This document shows, piece after piece, positions 20,919 to 31,988 of a stretch of 64,000 nt of DNA. The DNA is from Cyanophora paradoxa. Its lineage: Eukaryota; Glaucocystophyceae; Cyanophorales; Cyanophoraceae. Made by a program: the position numbers and the translations under genes. Within the stretch, counting starts at the first letter, position 1. The number at the start of each line of letters is the position of its first letter. Below the pieces are notes generated by a model that saw only the letters and a program-made list of their open reading frames with translations, had not been told where the DNA came from and did no database searches. The stretch covers positions 310,001 to 374,000 of the forward strand of contig QPMI01000062.1 in NCBI GenBank assembly GCA_004431415.1. The letters run 5' to 3'.

Positions 20919-23900
20919 ATGGGTGCCGAGCCTTCAAAGGAGCAGGTCGTTAAGCGCTTCCCGAGTGGACCCGCCGGCGAGAGCGCTGAAAACGCAGTGC
21001 GTTTGCCACGCGGAGCGAGTCCGCGCCTTGTTTTGCTTCACCACGCACGCCCGTCTCGTCGTCCGCGCTCCGCCGTCGCGCGGCTGTTGCGGCAGTTTGG
21101 CCGGCCGCGACATTCTAAACGAGAGAACGGCTCTCCTGTACCGCCCAACGGGTCGGGCCGCGCTTTGACGTCTCGGTCGACGCAGGTGGAGCTCGTGGAG
21201 TGTGAGGGTTATCTGTTCAAACAGTCGCAGGACCTCTTCAAGCGCTGGCGGATGCGCTGGTTCCGACAAAGGGGTGCGCGGCTGCTGTACGCGGCCTTTA
21301 AAGCCCCTGCGGCACGTCTCTAACGCGGCTGCGCTCGCCCGGCGTGGTCTGGTTCTCAGGCAAACGGCTGTCATGTGCGTGACCGTTCCGCCCCGCACAC
21401 CACACCACATCTCACCGCGTCGTCGACGTCCGTGCAGGGTATCACGCGCCGAAGTAAGCTCGGTCGCCCTGCGCGCCGGCCCGTTGGAGCTGCGGCGCGC
21501 GCCGGCCCGGGCCCCGTCTCGTTGCGAAACGTCGCGGCGCGCAGGGACGCGTCCCCCTCGGGCTTCATCCTCATCACGAACATCAAATCCGTCCGGAAGG
21601 TGCGCTCCGGCGGCCGCCTGCGCGCCGGGCGCGGCTGCACGCGGAGGGGCGGGGCCCGCGGCAGGTCTCCGAGGTCGGCTTCGTGGTGAGCACGGCGGAG
21701 CGGGACCTTTCTCTGATCGCCCCCAACCGCCGCGAGTGCTCCTGGTGGTGCCCCCGCACCGACCCCGCCCGCTCCCACACGCCCGGCGGCGTCCCTCCGA
21801 CCGACCGCGGCGGCGGGGGGCGCGCAGGGTGGACAGCCTGAAGCGCTGGATGGCCTTCTACGCGACGCGGCAGGGCGCCGGCCCCCAGCGCGGGTTCGCC
21901 CTCCGCTCCGCTCCCCGTGCCGCGCCGGCCGACGGAAAGGGGCCACCGGGCCAGGTCGGACCTGCTGTTCGCGCGGGCGGGCCTGCAGCGCGCCGCCTCC
22001 GGCGCCCACGACAACCCCGAGTTCTGGTGCGACCGGATTCGATCTCGGCCGCTCCCGGCGACCCCGGGCGCCCGGCCGACGGGGCGCGCGCGAAGGCTGC
22101 ACACGCTGCGGCTGGACCCGTCGGTGGGGAACCTGGCGTCGCTGGAGGCGGCGCTGCGGGGCCGCGGGCTCGCGTGGATGACGGCCTTCGTCGACGAGGA
22201 CGGCATCGCCGCCGTCATGTCCGTCTTCCTCGCCCGTGCGCCCCGCCCACGCCCGCCCGCCCGCCCGCGCCCTCTCCCCGCACGCGCTGAGCCGCGGCCG
22301 CCCGCCGCTCGGCAGGCGACGTCCTCGTCACGTGCGGCCCCGCGCCAAGCTTGCCCCCCCGCCCCTTACAAAGAAATTGATGGCGGGGCGGGGCAGGAAG
22401 ACGGTGCTGGACGCGGGCGTGCAGGAGGGCTGCCTCCGCTGCGTCCGCTCCCTCACCGCCAACCGCGTGCGTCCCCGAGTTTGTCTGCTGTTCGCTGTTC
22501 GGCGCCTCACGCGGCGCGGCGGGGGCAGGTGGGCATCGACGCGGTGGTGGCCTCCTCGAACCGCTCCGCCCTGCGGCCCCTCGCCCTCGCCATCGCCTCC
22601 CGGTCCGCCCTCGAGCCCCCGCCCGCGCTTGCCACGCTTGCCCACGCTGCAGGGCGCAGGACGGTGCCGATGGCGTGCGCGGCGGTGGAGCTGCTGACGG
22701 CCGTCTGCGTGTACAGCCCGGAGGGCTACCGCCGCGTATCGGACGCCATGGAGCACTTGCGCGCCACGCACCGCGAGCCCGCCCGCTTCCGCGTCCGCCC
22801 CCTCCTCTCCTTTTCGCTTAGCTCCGAGTCCTTCTCTGAGCTCGCTGGGCCAGCGGCTGGTGCGGTCGCTGGTGGCGGTCGACGACTTCGACTACAAGGC
22901 CGCCGTCCTCTCCTTCCTCAAGGCCCTCGTCGCCGCCGCCGGGGGCGGGGAGGCCGGCGCCGCGCTCCGGGCCGACCTCGCCCGCGCGGGGGCCCCCGAG
23001 GCCGTCCGCCGCCTCCGCGTCCGCGAGTGCCCCGAGCTCCGCTTCCCCCTCAAGGCCCGCCCCGCCCATCCCCGCCCCCCTCCTCCTCTGACGCGGGCGC
23101 GCCGCGCAGGCCTTCGAGGAGATCGCGGGGGCGGGGGAGGACCCCGCAGCCGCCGCCGCCGGCGTCCAGTGCGCGCCTCTCGCCGCCCCCGCCAGCCCCG
23201 CCCCGCCCCGCCCGCCTCTCACGCGGGGCAGGGGGGCGGGGGAGGAAGACGCGGAGGAGCTGAGCGACGTCGACGACCCGCCCGCCTCCCTCCCGTGCGC
23301 CCCGCCCGCCCCTCCGCGCCCCCCGCGCCCCGCCGGCGCTCAAGGCGGGGCCCCGGGGCAGGACGCTGGTGGACTTCTGCCGGAGCGTCGAGGCCCAGAT
23401 CGCCACCTCCGAGCAGCGGGCCCGCCCGCGCCCCTCCCCCTCGTGCCTTGCCGCGCCGGCGGCTGGGCTGACCAGGGCCCGGGACATCAGGAATCGTTCC
23501 TCTCCGTGCTGCACCTCCTCGCCACCGCCGGCCTCGACTCCCGCGTCGGGTACTGCGTTCCCCCCGCTCGCCTTCCCCCCCCCTCGCTATTTTGAGACGC
23601 GGGGCGGGCAGGCCGGCGCTCTGGGGCCACGTGGACGCGTTCCTGCGCTCGGGGGCGGCCCCGGCCCCGGGGCCCCTGCCGCCCCCGCACGGCTCCCGCC
23701 CCGCCTCCCCGCGGCCCCCGGCCGGCCCCGGCGGCGCCTCGGGGGCCGGCGTGCTCCCCTCGCCCCTCGCGGGGGCGGGGTCCCTCGCGCCGGCCAAGTC
23801 GAAGGGGGCGCCCGAGGAGGAGGGCGGGCAGCCGTCGCCCCCCTCCAACTCGCCCCTCCTCGAGCTCCCCCGCGGCCTCTCCGGCAAGGCGCCCCCGCCC

Positions 23901-24044
23901 GCCCTCCACGCGGCCGCCGCCGAGGTCGGCCGCGCCGCCTCCGCCGGCAAGCTCCTCGCCGGCGTCACCGCCCAGCCGTACCCCAAGAAGGAGGGCCCCG
24001 CCCTCCCCGCCCCCTCCGCCCGCCGCGCCGCCAGCGTCTTCTGA
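20919..24044 (+). CDS. PH + formin GBD/FH3-like protein with N-myristoylation-like start
   Basis: Exon 1 encodes MGAEPSKEQ, in which Gly2 with Ser at position 6 fits an N-myristoylation signal. The next exon starts VELVECEGYLFKQSQDLFKR then WRMRWFRQRG, the beta1-beta2 of a PH domain. This continues through SGFILITNIKSVRK, EVGFVVSTAERDLSLIAPN and VDSLKRWMAFYATRQG, the closing helix. Helical-repeat segments follow: LHTLRLDPSVGNLASLEAAL, RGLAWMTAFVDEDGIAAVMS, KTVLDAGVQEGCLRCVRSLT, AVVASSNRSALRPLALAIAS, MACAAVELLTAVCVYSPEGY and LVAVDDFDYKAAVLSFLKAL. This order is that of the GTPase-binding/FH3 armadillo region of diaphanous formins. No FH2 actin-nucleating domain is seen; the C-terminus is Pro/Ala/Ser-rich, ending PSARRAASVF with the stop at 24042-24044. 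I infer a membrane-docked scaffold responding to a Rho-type GTPase. Many introns of 50-110 nt make exact joins approximate. Confidence 0.65.
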
Positions 24045-24996
24045 AGCCGACGCCCCTTGCGATTGGCTCCGGCCCAGCGCGGCAGGCCAGGGCTGAGCCA
24101 GCCTCTGCGGGCCCCGAGCCCCCTAGGCCTTGTACGTATACACCGCCGAGACTCCGCGATTCGTCCCCCTGCCACTTCTTCAGTGAGTTATCTCCCGGCC
24201 CGGACTTCAAGCTCAGCGGACCTCTTTCGAATGCAGTCAGTGTACTCGCCCCAGTGCGTGCCACTCGCTATATAGGCCATGTTAGGGTCCGTTCCCGGCC
24301 GGATTTTTTCGCCGGATGTGCAGCGCTAGCGCGTGCCACTGTGTTTCCTACTAGGCTATTTGTATTGAATTTGAACAGCTTGACAGTGCCCGCGGCCACG
24401 CCGCGGTCGAAATGCCGAGTCGGAACTTGTATCATAAGGGGGCGGGCCGGGCGGTCTGAAGCCTTGAAGATCATGATCATGCACATGTATCATAGTATCA
24501 TAGTATCAAACTTTTGAAAGTGAACTAGTATATGGCCCGAGGCGCCGGCGGCCGGGCCTTGAAAGTCCACCCCGGCCCGGCGGGCGACTCGGCGACGCGG
24601 GGCCGCCCCCTTCAGGGACTTGAAGCCCGGCGGCCGCGGCCCCCTTCAAGGCTTGGGAGGCTTTCTGTGACTCGTGAAGTTCCCAACTTCGGATCTGACT
24701 TAAGCTTCAGCTTGGTGATCCCGATCATCTCGATCGAGCTCGGCCTTCAGAGCTCAGTCGACAGTCGTCGATCGCGGCGCCCCCGCCCGGGGTGTCCGAT
24801 GCCTGAATTGCCCACTCGCCGCTGAGTCGGCGTGTCCGTCGCCGTATCTACGTGCATAGACGATATACATTGAAAGCATGACAGTGAATATACCCAAAGA
24901 CGGCGCAAAACCCTACCCCTACAAGCAGAGAGACATCTTAACCTGCGTGCTACATGTTGTTCGCCAGGGGGGCCCGAATCACGTCCTGCCGCGGGG
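24045..24996. other. intergenic, convergent 3' ends; AT-richer with palindromic motifs
   Basis: No gene is seen between the 3' ends of the PH/FH3 and four-TM genes. Composition drops to near-balanced AT in patches. Around 24468-24482 there is GATCATGATCATG, followed by ATAGTATCATAGTATCA. Between 24550 and 24660 GGCCGGGCCTTGAAAGTCC and GGACTTGAAGCCCGGCGGCC form an imperfect inverted repeat with a spacer of about 60 nt. No polyadenylation hexamer stands out. Confidence 0.6.
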
Positions 24997-26843
24997 TCAG
25001 CGCATCCCAGGGAGGGGGGGAAGGGGGAGGGGCCCCCGGCGCACCCGGATCCAGTCCATGCCGGGCTGGCCGCCGCCGCCCGGGGTCGGCTGGGGTCCCG
25101 TGGAGTAGAGGGCGGCGGAGCCGACGCCGACGCCGGCGGCGAGCTGCGGCGGGGTCGCCGCGATGCTGAGCGGGGCGAAGCCGCCGACGCCGTAGCCGCC
25201 GAGCGAGACGGCCTGCAGCTGCTGCGCCTGGGCCTGGGCCTGGGCCTGGGCTTGGGCCTGGGCGTGGAGGGCGAGCTGCTGCTGCTGGAGGGCGATGGCC
25301 TGCGCTTGCGCCTGCTGCTGGAGGGCCAGCTGCTGCTGCAGCCCCGCGTAGCTCCCCATCGCCACCGGCTGCGGCGCCCCCGGCAGCTGCATCTGCATCT
25401 GCAGCTGCGCCTGCGGCTGCGGCGTGCCGGAGCGCTGGAAGGAGTGGCGCGGGGTGCCGCGGCGTGCGCCGGGGCCGGCCTCGGGGGCGGCCTCGCCGGC
25501 CTCGTGGTGCCCGTTGGCGACGGAGGCGCCCTTGGGGGCCCCCAGGTCCTCCAGCCGCGGCGCCCGGTACGCCGGCTCCTGCTGCGCCCCGCCCCGCCCC
25601 TCACCGCCCCGCCCGCCCCGCCGGCCAGGCGCGGCCCCGCGCACCGTCCTCCCCGTCGTGCACTTGACGCACTCGAAGCGCCCCGCGCCCGTCGCGATGA
25701 GCGGGTACCTGCGCCGCCGGTCGGAACGGGACCGGCGGGGCCGCGGGGCGGGGCCGCGGGGCGGGGCGGACCCGCAGTAGATGCAGAGGGCGCCGGGCTC
25801 GCGCTCGGGGGCCTTGGCGACGGGCTGCACGGCGTCGAAGTAGCGCTCCGAGCCGCGCCGCGTGCCGCGCCGCAGGCAGTAGCCCAGCATGAACGTGAAG
25901 GCCGCCAGCAGCGCCAGCGCGCACGCCGTGCACGCTGCGCCCCGCCGGCCCCTCAGGCGGGGGCGCCCGAGGGGCGGGGGCGGGCGGGGCGGACCGAGGG
26001 CGAAGCCCCAGCCGAGGTTGCGGTAGTCGAGGGCGGCGGTGGCGGAGTCGCGGAGGCGGTTGTAGGCGATGCCGGCGAAGGTGCCGACGGCGGCCGCGAC
26101 GAGGAAGGCGGCGAGCAGGGAGAGGAGCGCCGTCATCCACGTCGGCAGGCCCCGCAGCCGCTTGCTGTAGCCGAAGACAACCTCCAGCAGCAGCGCCAGC
26201 ACCAGCAGCAGCACCGCCACGCAGATCAGCGCCTGCCGCTCCGTCAGGCCGCCGCCGCGCGCACGCCGCGGGGCCCCCGCGCACGAAGCTGATCGAGGCG
26301 GCCTGCCGGATGTCGGCGCAGAGGCTGTCTGGCGGCTGCGTGCTGAAGTCTGGGTACATCGCGGCGCACGTCGTGGAAGAGAGCTCCTTCGTCTGCGCCG
26401 CGCCCTGAGCGCTCACCGCCGCCGCGGGAGGGGCGCCACCTCGCACCAGGCCCCGGTGCCGCACGGTGATGAGCCCGAATTGGTTGTCGTTTGCAAGGGC
26501 GCTGATCCAGTTTGAACTGGCCAGCGCCAGGCACGCCGCGGCGATGGCGAGGAGCTGAGGGGACGATTAGCTCGACCCGCGCGAACAGCTGGCCAGTCCC
26601 TCGGGCGCCCAACGTACCGCGAAGATGAAGCCGAGTGATAGGCAGCCGAGCCTGCGGCGGAGCTGGCGTTACGAAGGCTTGCTAGCTCACTCAAACTTCG
26701 AACCTGCAACAAGCGCGCGAGCACATGGCCTCGCAGGAGCGGCTGCAATCACAGCAGCCATTATCGCAGCATCCATCGCAGCTGCAGCAGTGGAAGTTGC
26801 AGCAGCAAAGCGAGACCGATCGGTCTGCCCTGTTGGGTTTCAT
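24997..26843 (-). CDS. four-TM protein with Cys-rich N-terminus and Gln-rich tail
   Basis: The start ATG is at 26843-26841. Exon 1 encodes MKPNRADRSVSLCCCNFHCC followed by more Cys (CDGCCDNGCCDC, CEAMCSRACC), joining over an intron to LGCLSLGFIFA. The next exon continues the first membrane helix, LLAIAAACLALASSNWISAL. An outside loop with Cys residues follows (SSTTCAAMYPDFSTQPPDSL, CADIRQAASISF). Three further helices are VAVLLLVLALLLEVVF, LLSLLAAFLVAAAVGTFAGI and LALLAAFTFMLGYCL. A CxxC motif (CIYCGSAPP), possibly paired with FECVKC, may bind metal. The tail is Gln/Ala-rich (LALQQQAQAQAIALQQQQLA, then AQ repeats) and ends PLPGMR, with the stop at 24999-24997. The helix-loop-three-helix layout recalls claudin/SUR7-type proteins, but no signature is clear. 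The Cys clusters could be palmitoylated (inference). The first exon is my join: its phase fits but it is unproven. Confidence 0.6.
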
Positions 26844-27323
26844 CGCTGGTTGCCGCGGCGGCCCCGCGGAGCCAAGAGCTAAGTCGGTTTATAACAACGA
26901 TAGCAACAAGCTACGCTAGCGGAAGGCAGAAGACCGTAGGGCCGCAGGGCCGTTGCCACCGTTGGGTCGAGGGGGGTAGAGCAGTTCGCGGGATCGTCAA
27001 CTTCGCGGCCAAGGTGCGCGATTGTGGCACGCCAGCGCGCTTCCACGTCACCAGCAGCGCTAGTGGAAACGGCCCCGCTTCGATTTAGAGCCCCTCCCCG
27101 ATTGAGCGAAGATATCTGCGGCGGGCGCGGTTAGGGGAGCGTAGAGCGGCCGTCGCCGTTAGCGAGCATCGCGGGAGCTATGTTCGAAAGGCGTTCTTCG
27201 AACTGCTAGCTGCTGCGGGAGGCGCGAAAGGGCGTCCGCTGTCGGCTTGGTGAGGTACTGACGAAGACCGACCCTCTCGCGCGCGGCCGCATCGCAGGGC
27301 GCGAGGGACGCTTTCGGTCAAGG
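26844..27323. other. divergent intergenic region upstream of asparagine synthetase
   Basis: These 480 bp lie between the start codons of the four-TM gene (-) and asparagine synthetase (+). I see no open frame with coding character and no recognisable RNA gene. It presumably holds both promoters, but no TATA-like or other core element stands out. Confidence 0.5.
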
Positions 27324-29717
27324 ATGTGCGGGATTCTTTGCCTTATCGGCTCGGCGGAGCCCATCGAGAACGGCAAGAGGCAGCATGTGCTGGAGTTGTC
27401 CAAGCGCATTCGCCATCGCGGCCCCGACTGGAGCGGCATGCACGTGCAGAAGATCAACGAGAAGCACTACAACTGCCTGTCGCACGAGCGTCTCTCCATC
27501 GTTGATGTGCTCCACGGAGCCCAGCCCCTCCTGAACGAGGACGAGTCGATCGCGCTCTGCGGTGAGCCGGCGCCCGCGCGTGTTGGAGAGGCTGCGTCAC
27601 AGCTTCTAAAACCATTCTTCTCGCAGTCAACGGTGAGATCTACAACCACCAGATCATCCGCAAGGAGCTCGCGGCGAAGCACTCCTTCCGCACCAACTCT
27701 GATTGCGAGGTACGCCTCCCGGGCTGCGCGGGCGGCCTGGCAACTGTGCAGTAGCTAAGACGTTCCTTTTCCTCGCAGGTTATCCTCCACCTGTATGAGG
27801 AGTTCGGCGCCGGTGTCTGCGAGCGCCTGGACGGCATCTTCGCGTTTGTGATCTCAGACAAGAAGACTGGTGACGTCCTCGCCGCCCGCGACCCGTTCGG
27901 CGTGTGCCCGCTCTACATCGGCTACCGCAAGAACGGCGAGAGTGCGCGGCCCCGGCGCCTCCCTCCCCGGCGCGCGCCGTGCGCGCCTCACGCCGGTGGC
28001 CAGTCTGGTTCTGCTCGGAGGCGAAGGGCTTGACTGACGACGTGGAGAAGTTCGAGACCTTCCCCCCCGGCCACTACTGGAGCAGCAAGGACAAGAAGTT
28101 CGTGCGCTGGTTCAACCCCCCGTGGGTCCTCTCCGACGCCCGCCCCACCAAGAAGGTGCCCTCCCGCGCTCCCTCGCCCATCCCCGCCGCTTCGCGCTGG
28201 CGCGCGCGGAGGCCGACGGGCGCGGGGGCAGGTGGACCTGGCGATGCTGCGCAGCCTCTTCGACGAGGCCGTCCGCAAGCGGCTCATGACTGACGTCCCC
28301 TACGGCGTCCTCCTCTCCGGCGGCCTCGGTCCGCGCCCCGCCCCGCTCCGCCCCTCTCCGTCGAGCCGGGCTGAGGCGGGCGGTGGGGCGCAGACTCGTC
28401 GCTGGTGGCGGCGGTGGCGATCCGGCACGCGGCGAAGCGCGTGGAGGACAACGAGCAGAGCGCGGCGTGGTACCCGCGGCTGCACACGTTCTCGATCGGG
28501 CTGGAGAACAGCCCGGACCTCAAGTTCGCGCGGGAGGCGGCCAAGTTCCTGAACACGGTGCACCACGAGTTCCACTTCACCGTCCAGGAGGGCCTCGACG
28601 CCATCAAGGACGTCATCTACCACCTCGAGACCTTCGACGTCACCACCAGTCCGCCCCCGCCCCCGCCCGCCCCCTTGCTCTTCTCCTCGGTTTGTTTCCG
28701 CGGCTGACGGGCCCGTGCCCGCAGTCCGCGCGTCGACGCCGATGTACCTGCTCTCGCGGCGGATCAAGTCGATGGGCGTCAAGATGGTGCTCTCCGGCGA
28801 GGGCTCGGACGAGATCTTCGGCGGCTACCTCTACTTCCACAAGGCGCCCAACGCCGAGGAGTTCCACAAGGAGACGTGCACCAAGATCAAGCTCCTCCAC
28901 CTCTACGACAACCTCCGCGCCAACAAGTCCACCATGGCCTGGGGTGCGCGCGCTGGGCGGCTCCGGGGGCCGCGCCTGGCCGCGCGGGGCGGGGCCCTGT
29001 CCGACGCGGCGGGGTCGCCCCGCAGGCCTGGAGGCTCGCGTGCCGTTCCTGGACAAGGCGTTCGTGAACTACTGCATGAGCATCGACCCCGAGGACAAGA
29101 TGATCAAGAAGGCCGAGGTGCGCGCGCGCGAGAGAGGAGGAGGAGGAGGAGGAGGAGGAGGAGGAAGGGCGGGAGCTGAGCGGGCGCGCAGGGGCGGATG
29201 GAGAAGTACATCCTGCGCAAGGCGTTCGACACGCCGGAGGACCCGTACCTCCCGCACAGCATCCTCTGGCGCCAGAAGGAGCAGTTCTCCGACGGCGTCG
29301 GCTACAACTGGATCGACACCCTCAAGGCCATGACCGAGAACATCGTGCGCCCCCCCCCCGCCCCCGCCGCCTCGGCCCCGTTGAGCTCGGGCGGGGCGGC
29401 AGGTGACGGACGAGATGTGGGCGAACCGCGAGAAGCGCTTCCCCGTGAAGCCGCCGACGACCAAGGAGGCGTACTACTACAGGACAATCTTCGAGGAGCA
29501 CTTCCCCCACCCGAGCGCCGTCGAGTCCGTCCCCTGGGGGCCCTCCGTCGCCTGCTCCACCCCCGCCGCCATCGCCTGGGACAAGGGTCCGGCCCCCTCC
29601 GCCCCGCCCTCGCCGGCCCCCGCTGACGGGCCCGCCCTCGCGCCGGCAGCGTTCCAGAACAACGCGGACCCGTCCGGCCGCATGGTCAACGTCCACGACT
29701 CGACCGTCGTCTCCTAA
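27324..29717 (+). CDS. ASNS: asparagine synthetase, glutamine-hydrolysing
   Basis: This enzyme makes asparagine from aspartate, glutamine and ATP in the cytosol. The N-terminal glutaminase domain starts [17 protein letters not shown], so Cys2 is the nucleophile, and continues [45 protein letters not shown] and [13 protein letters not shown]. The synthetase domain has the ATP-pyrophosphatase motif [20 protein letters not shown] (split by an intron after Leu-Gly/Asp), [53 protein letters not shown] and [20 protein letters not shown]. The tail includes [20 protein letters not shown] and ends [10 protein letters not shown], with the stop at 29715-29717. About eleven exons are used, with introns of 50-110 nt; one near 29131-29190 carries a GGA repeat. 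Length and motifs are complete, and all catalytic residues named are present. Confidence 0.96.
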
Positions 29718-30261
29718 GCGGCGCCGGCGCCGCTGTGCAGCGCCCCAGCCCCCGCAGGCTCTCGAGGAGATCAGCTGCAGATCCCCAGGCGTCCCCGTGT
29801 ACTCGTAGGCAGGCCACAGTGTCCCGGCCCAACCCGCCCCCCGCCCCTTCCGTTTTGCTCTTCAGGAAGCCTGTTTGTGGCTCGAACCGCGCGTTTCCTT
29901 CCCGCGATGCCCACTGCCGCCGCGCCGCCGCCGGATGCAGGAGGCCTAGGCCGCGGAGCCTCGGAGAGGCCTAGGCCGCGGAGCCTCGGAGCAGCCGAGC
30001 TACCAGACGCCGGCCTCCGAGGCTGCCGGATCCGGAGAAGCCCGGAGCCGAACGAGGCCCGGATGGATCACGAGACGGAGCGCGCCCTCTAGCTGTACGT
30101 AGCGCGTGTAGCTCAATTGCAAGGTCGCAAGCGAACGCCTGCGGCTGCGGCTCCCGCCCCCCCCCCCCCCCCCCCCCCTCACCCCGCACCCCGGTACACT
30201 AGTTCAGCTCGAAGAGCTCGCGGAAGGTGTGTGCACGGGCCCGATCGACGGTCCTCCAAGC
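29718..30261. other. intergenic with 25-bp tandem duplication and C22 run
   Basis: No gene is supported. At about 29943-29992 AGGCCTAGGCCGCGGAGCCT (plus CGGAG) occurs twice in tandem. A run of 22 C lies at 30157-30178. A word resembling a pol III A box (TGTAGCTCAATTG at about 30108) has no B box behind it. Confidence 0.6.
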
Positions 30262-31342
30262 ATGGGCCCGCTCGTCGGCGCTCTCCACCTCAGCGCACGG
30301 GCAATAGATGGGACGATCCCGGGCTCCACGCCTGGTGCGCGCCTTGTCAGTTGTTTCCGCAGTTGCCAATGGGAGCCGGCGGGGGCTCGGCGCGCCGTGA
30401 CGCGCACGCTTTACGATCTAGTTGGAACCTGAATGACACGCTATTTACGCGCGCTTTCCAGGGGAATGCGTGCTTGTGGATGGCGAGTTGTGCAGTGCGC
30501 ACTCTGACCGCAGACAAGCCGTCGTGGAGGCTGCGAAGGAGCGGTTGAAGCAAATCGAGCTCGAGCGCAAGCAGCTCTTGGCGCTGTTGGAGGCCGAGGG
30601 CGTCGAGCTGCAACCAGATGTCGACGCCTCTCCCGATTGCGAAGCGGCCAAGCGGCCACAGCAGGCGGAGCCGTGCGGCACTTGTGCGGAGCTTCAGGCG
30701 ACAGTAGAGAGCCTCGACCGGCAGATTAGAAGCCTCGAGCGCACCAACGCAAAGCTTGAGAAGGAGAGAGCGCACCTTCAGACCACCGTGCGTTCTGCTC
30801 CATTTGCTTTTAATCTTTCTATATCGCCTGCGCACCTCTTCATCTGCTAGCTTGTCTGCCGTGGCGGCGCCAACGGGCCTAACAGCCGAACAGCGCCGAC
30901 CAGTTTGCGGCCCGAAGGCGTAGCTGACGCGGCGCATCGCAGGTGGAGGCAAGGGGGCGCGAGAGAGTTAACATCTTGGCAACGCTAAAGAAGGCCCAAT
31001 CGGACCGGGAGACCTGGCGAAAGGAGAAGGTGGAGCTGCAGGACGAGCTCCGCCGCGCATTGGAGGAATCCTCCGCGCACAAACAAGTGCGCGGCGCATT
31101 TACGCTGGAGGGAGCATATTCTGACCCGGCACGCCTCGCAGAGGGTGCGGGAGCTGGAGGAGCTGTGCCGCGTGGGCCCCGGGGAGGAAGCGTCGGAGGG
31201 GGACGGGCCGGCGTGCGCCGTCGCAGCCGAAGCGTGCCCTGAGATGGAGAGGAGCATCGAGCCGATATCGGAGGAGCAGGAGGGGGAGGAGCACGACCTG
31301 AGCCGCCCCCGCAAGCGCGAGCGCCAGGACGACGCTGCTTGA
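30262..31342 (+). CDS. small coiled-coil protein, hypothetical
   Basis: I recognise no family. The proposed start is ATG at 30262 (MGPLVGALHLSARAIDGTIP), joined by a phase-1 intron (GTGCGC at about 30332 to TTCCAG at about 30462) to GECVLVDGELCSAHSDRRQA. Coiled coil follows: AAKERLKQIELERKQLLALL, CAELQATVESLDRQIRSLER and TNAKLEKERAHLQTT. After an intron come ERVNILATLKKAQSDRETWR, then KEKVELQDELRRALEESSAH, and after a further intron VRELEELCRVGPGEEASEGD. It ends with an acidic then basic tail (EQEGEEHDLSRPRKRERQDD), with the stop at 31340-31342. The last six residues before the tail resemble a nuclear-localisation cluster (RPRKRER). The 5' exon could lie elsewhere, since upstream 29718-30261 has no clear coding signal. 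Confidence 0.6.
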
Positions 31343-31988
31343 GCACACCTCTGAACATAACCGATCGCCCCCCGATCGTGTAATCTATGTTGCGCTGCGC
31401 CCGTAGTAGAACAGGCTTTACAGTTGTGAGTTTTCTCTCAGTCACCAGTTGCGTTTCGGAGTTATTTCTTTTCTCTTCTCTCGCTTCCTTTTTGTACAAC
31501 AACACCCCAGGCATAATTTTTCATTCTTCATCTTGAGATTCGCAGACCGCTCATTAGCCACGTTTTTGAGTTTTCCATGACAGACACCTGCTGCAGCAGA
31601 ATCGTTTTCACATGCTTACTAGTTAGCTCCAAGGCTTGTAGCTAGCAGCTGCTGTCTAGTGTCAGAGTCTCTTCGCGCGTGGTAGCTTCGAATTCCCAGG
31701 TAGCTTATCAAGTATTGAGTCAGTCCTTAGTATTCGCGAGATTCAGTGCAAGTATAAGATCATCAGTCAAGCAGTTCTGCGGCTGGGCCATGCATGCATG
31801 CGGCATCATGGCCATGGGCTCTGGACAGGCCCGCGCGCCCCGGCGGATCCGGATGATCATGATCATGGCGTCACGATCAGATGATCAGTCTGGCTGATAT
31901 CGATTGGTGTACAAAGCCTTGCGCATGCAATTGAAGCGCTCGCCGTCCATGGATGTACAGTGAGCATGCGCACGCGCGGGGGGGCGGC
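31343..31988. other. intergenic, AT-richer, convergent 3' ends
   Basis: This stretch is clearly richer in A and T than the genes on either side, with T-rich segments (31430-31520). Around 31850-31890 it has TGATCATGATCATGG and several further GATCA words, like the intergenic patches near 24470 and 62100. No coding frame is supported, and the 3' end of the membrane-protein gene to the right is itself uncertain. Confidence 0.55.

Noticed and set aside
30108-30180. Possible tRNA gene (TGTAGCTCAATTG resembles a pol III A box)
   Set aside because: No B box or cloverleaf follows; a C22 run interrupts the place where the T arm would be.
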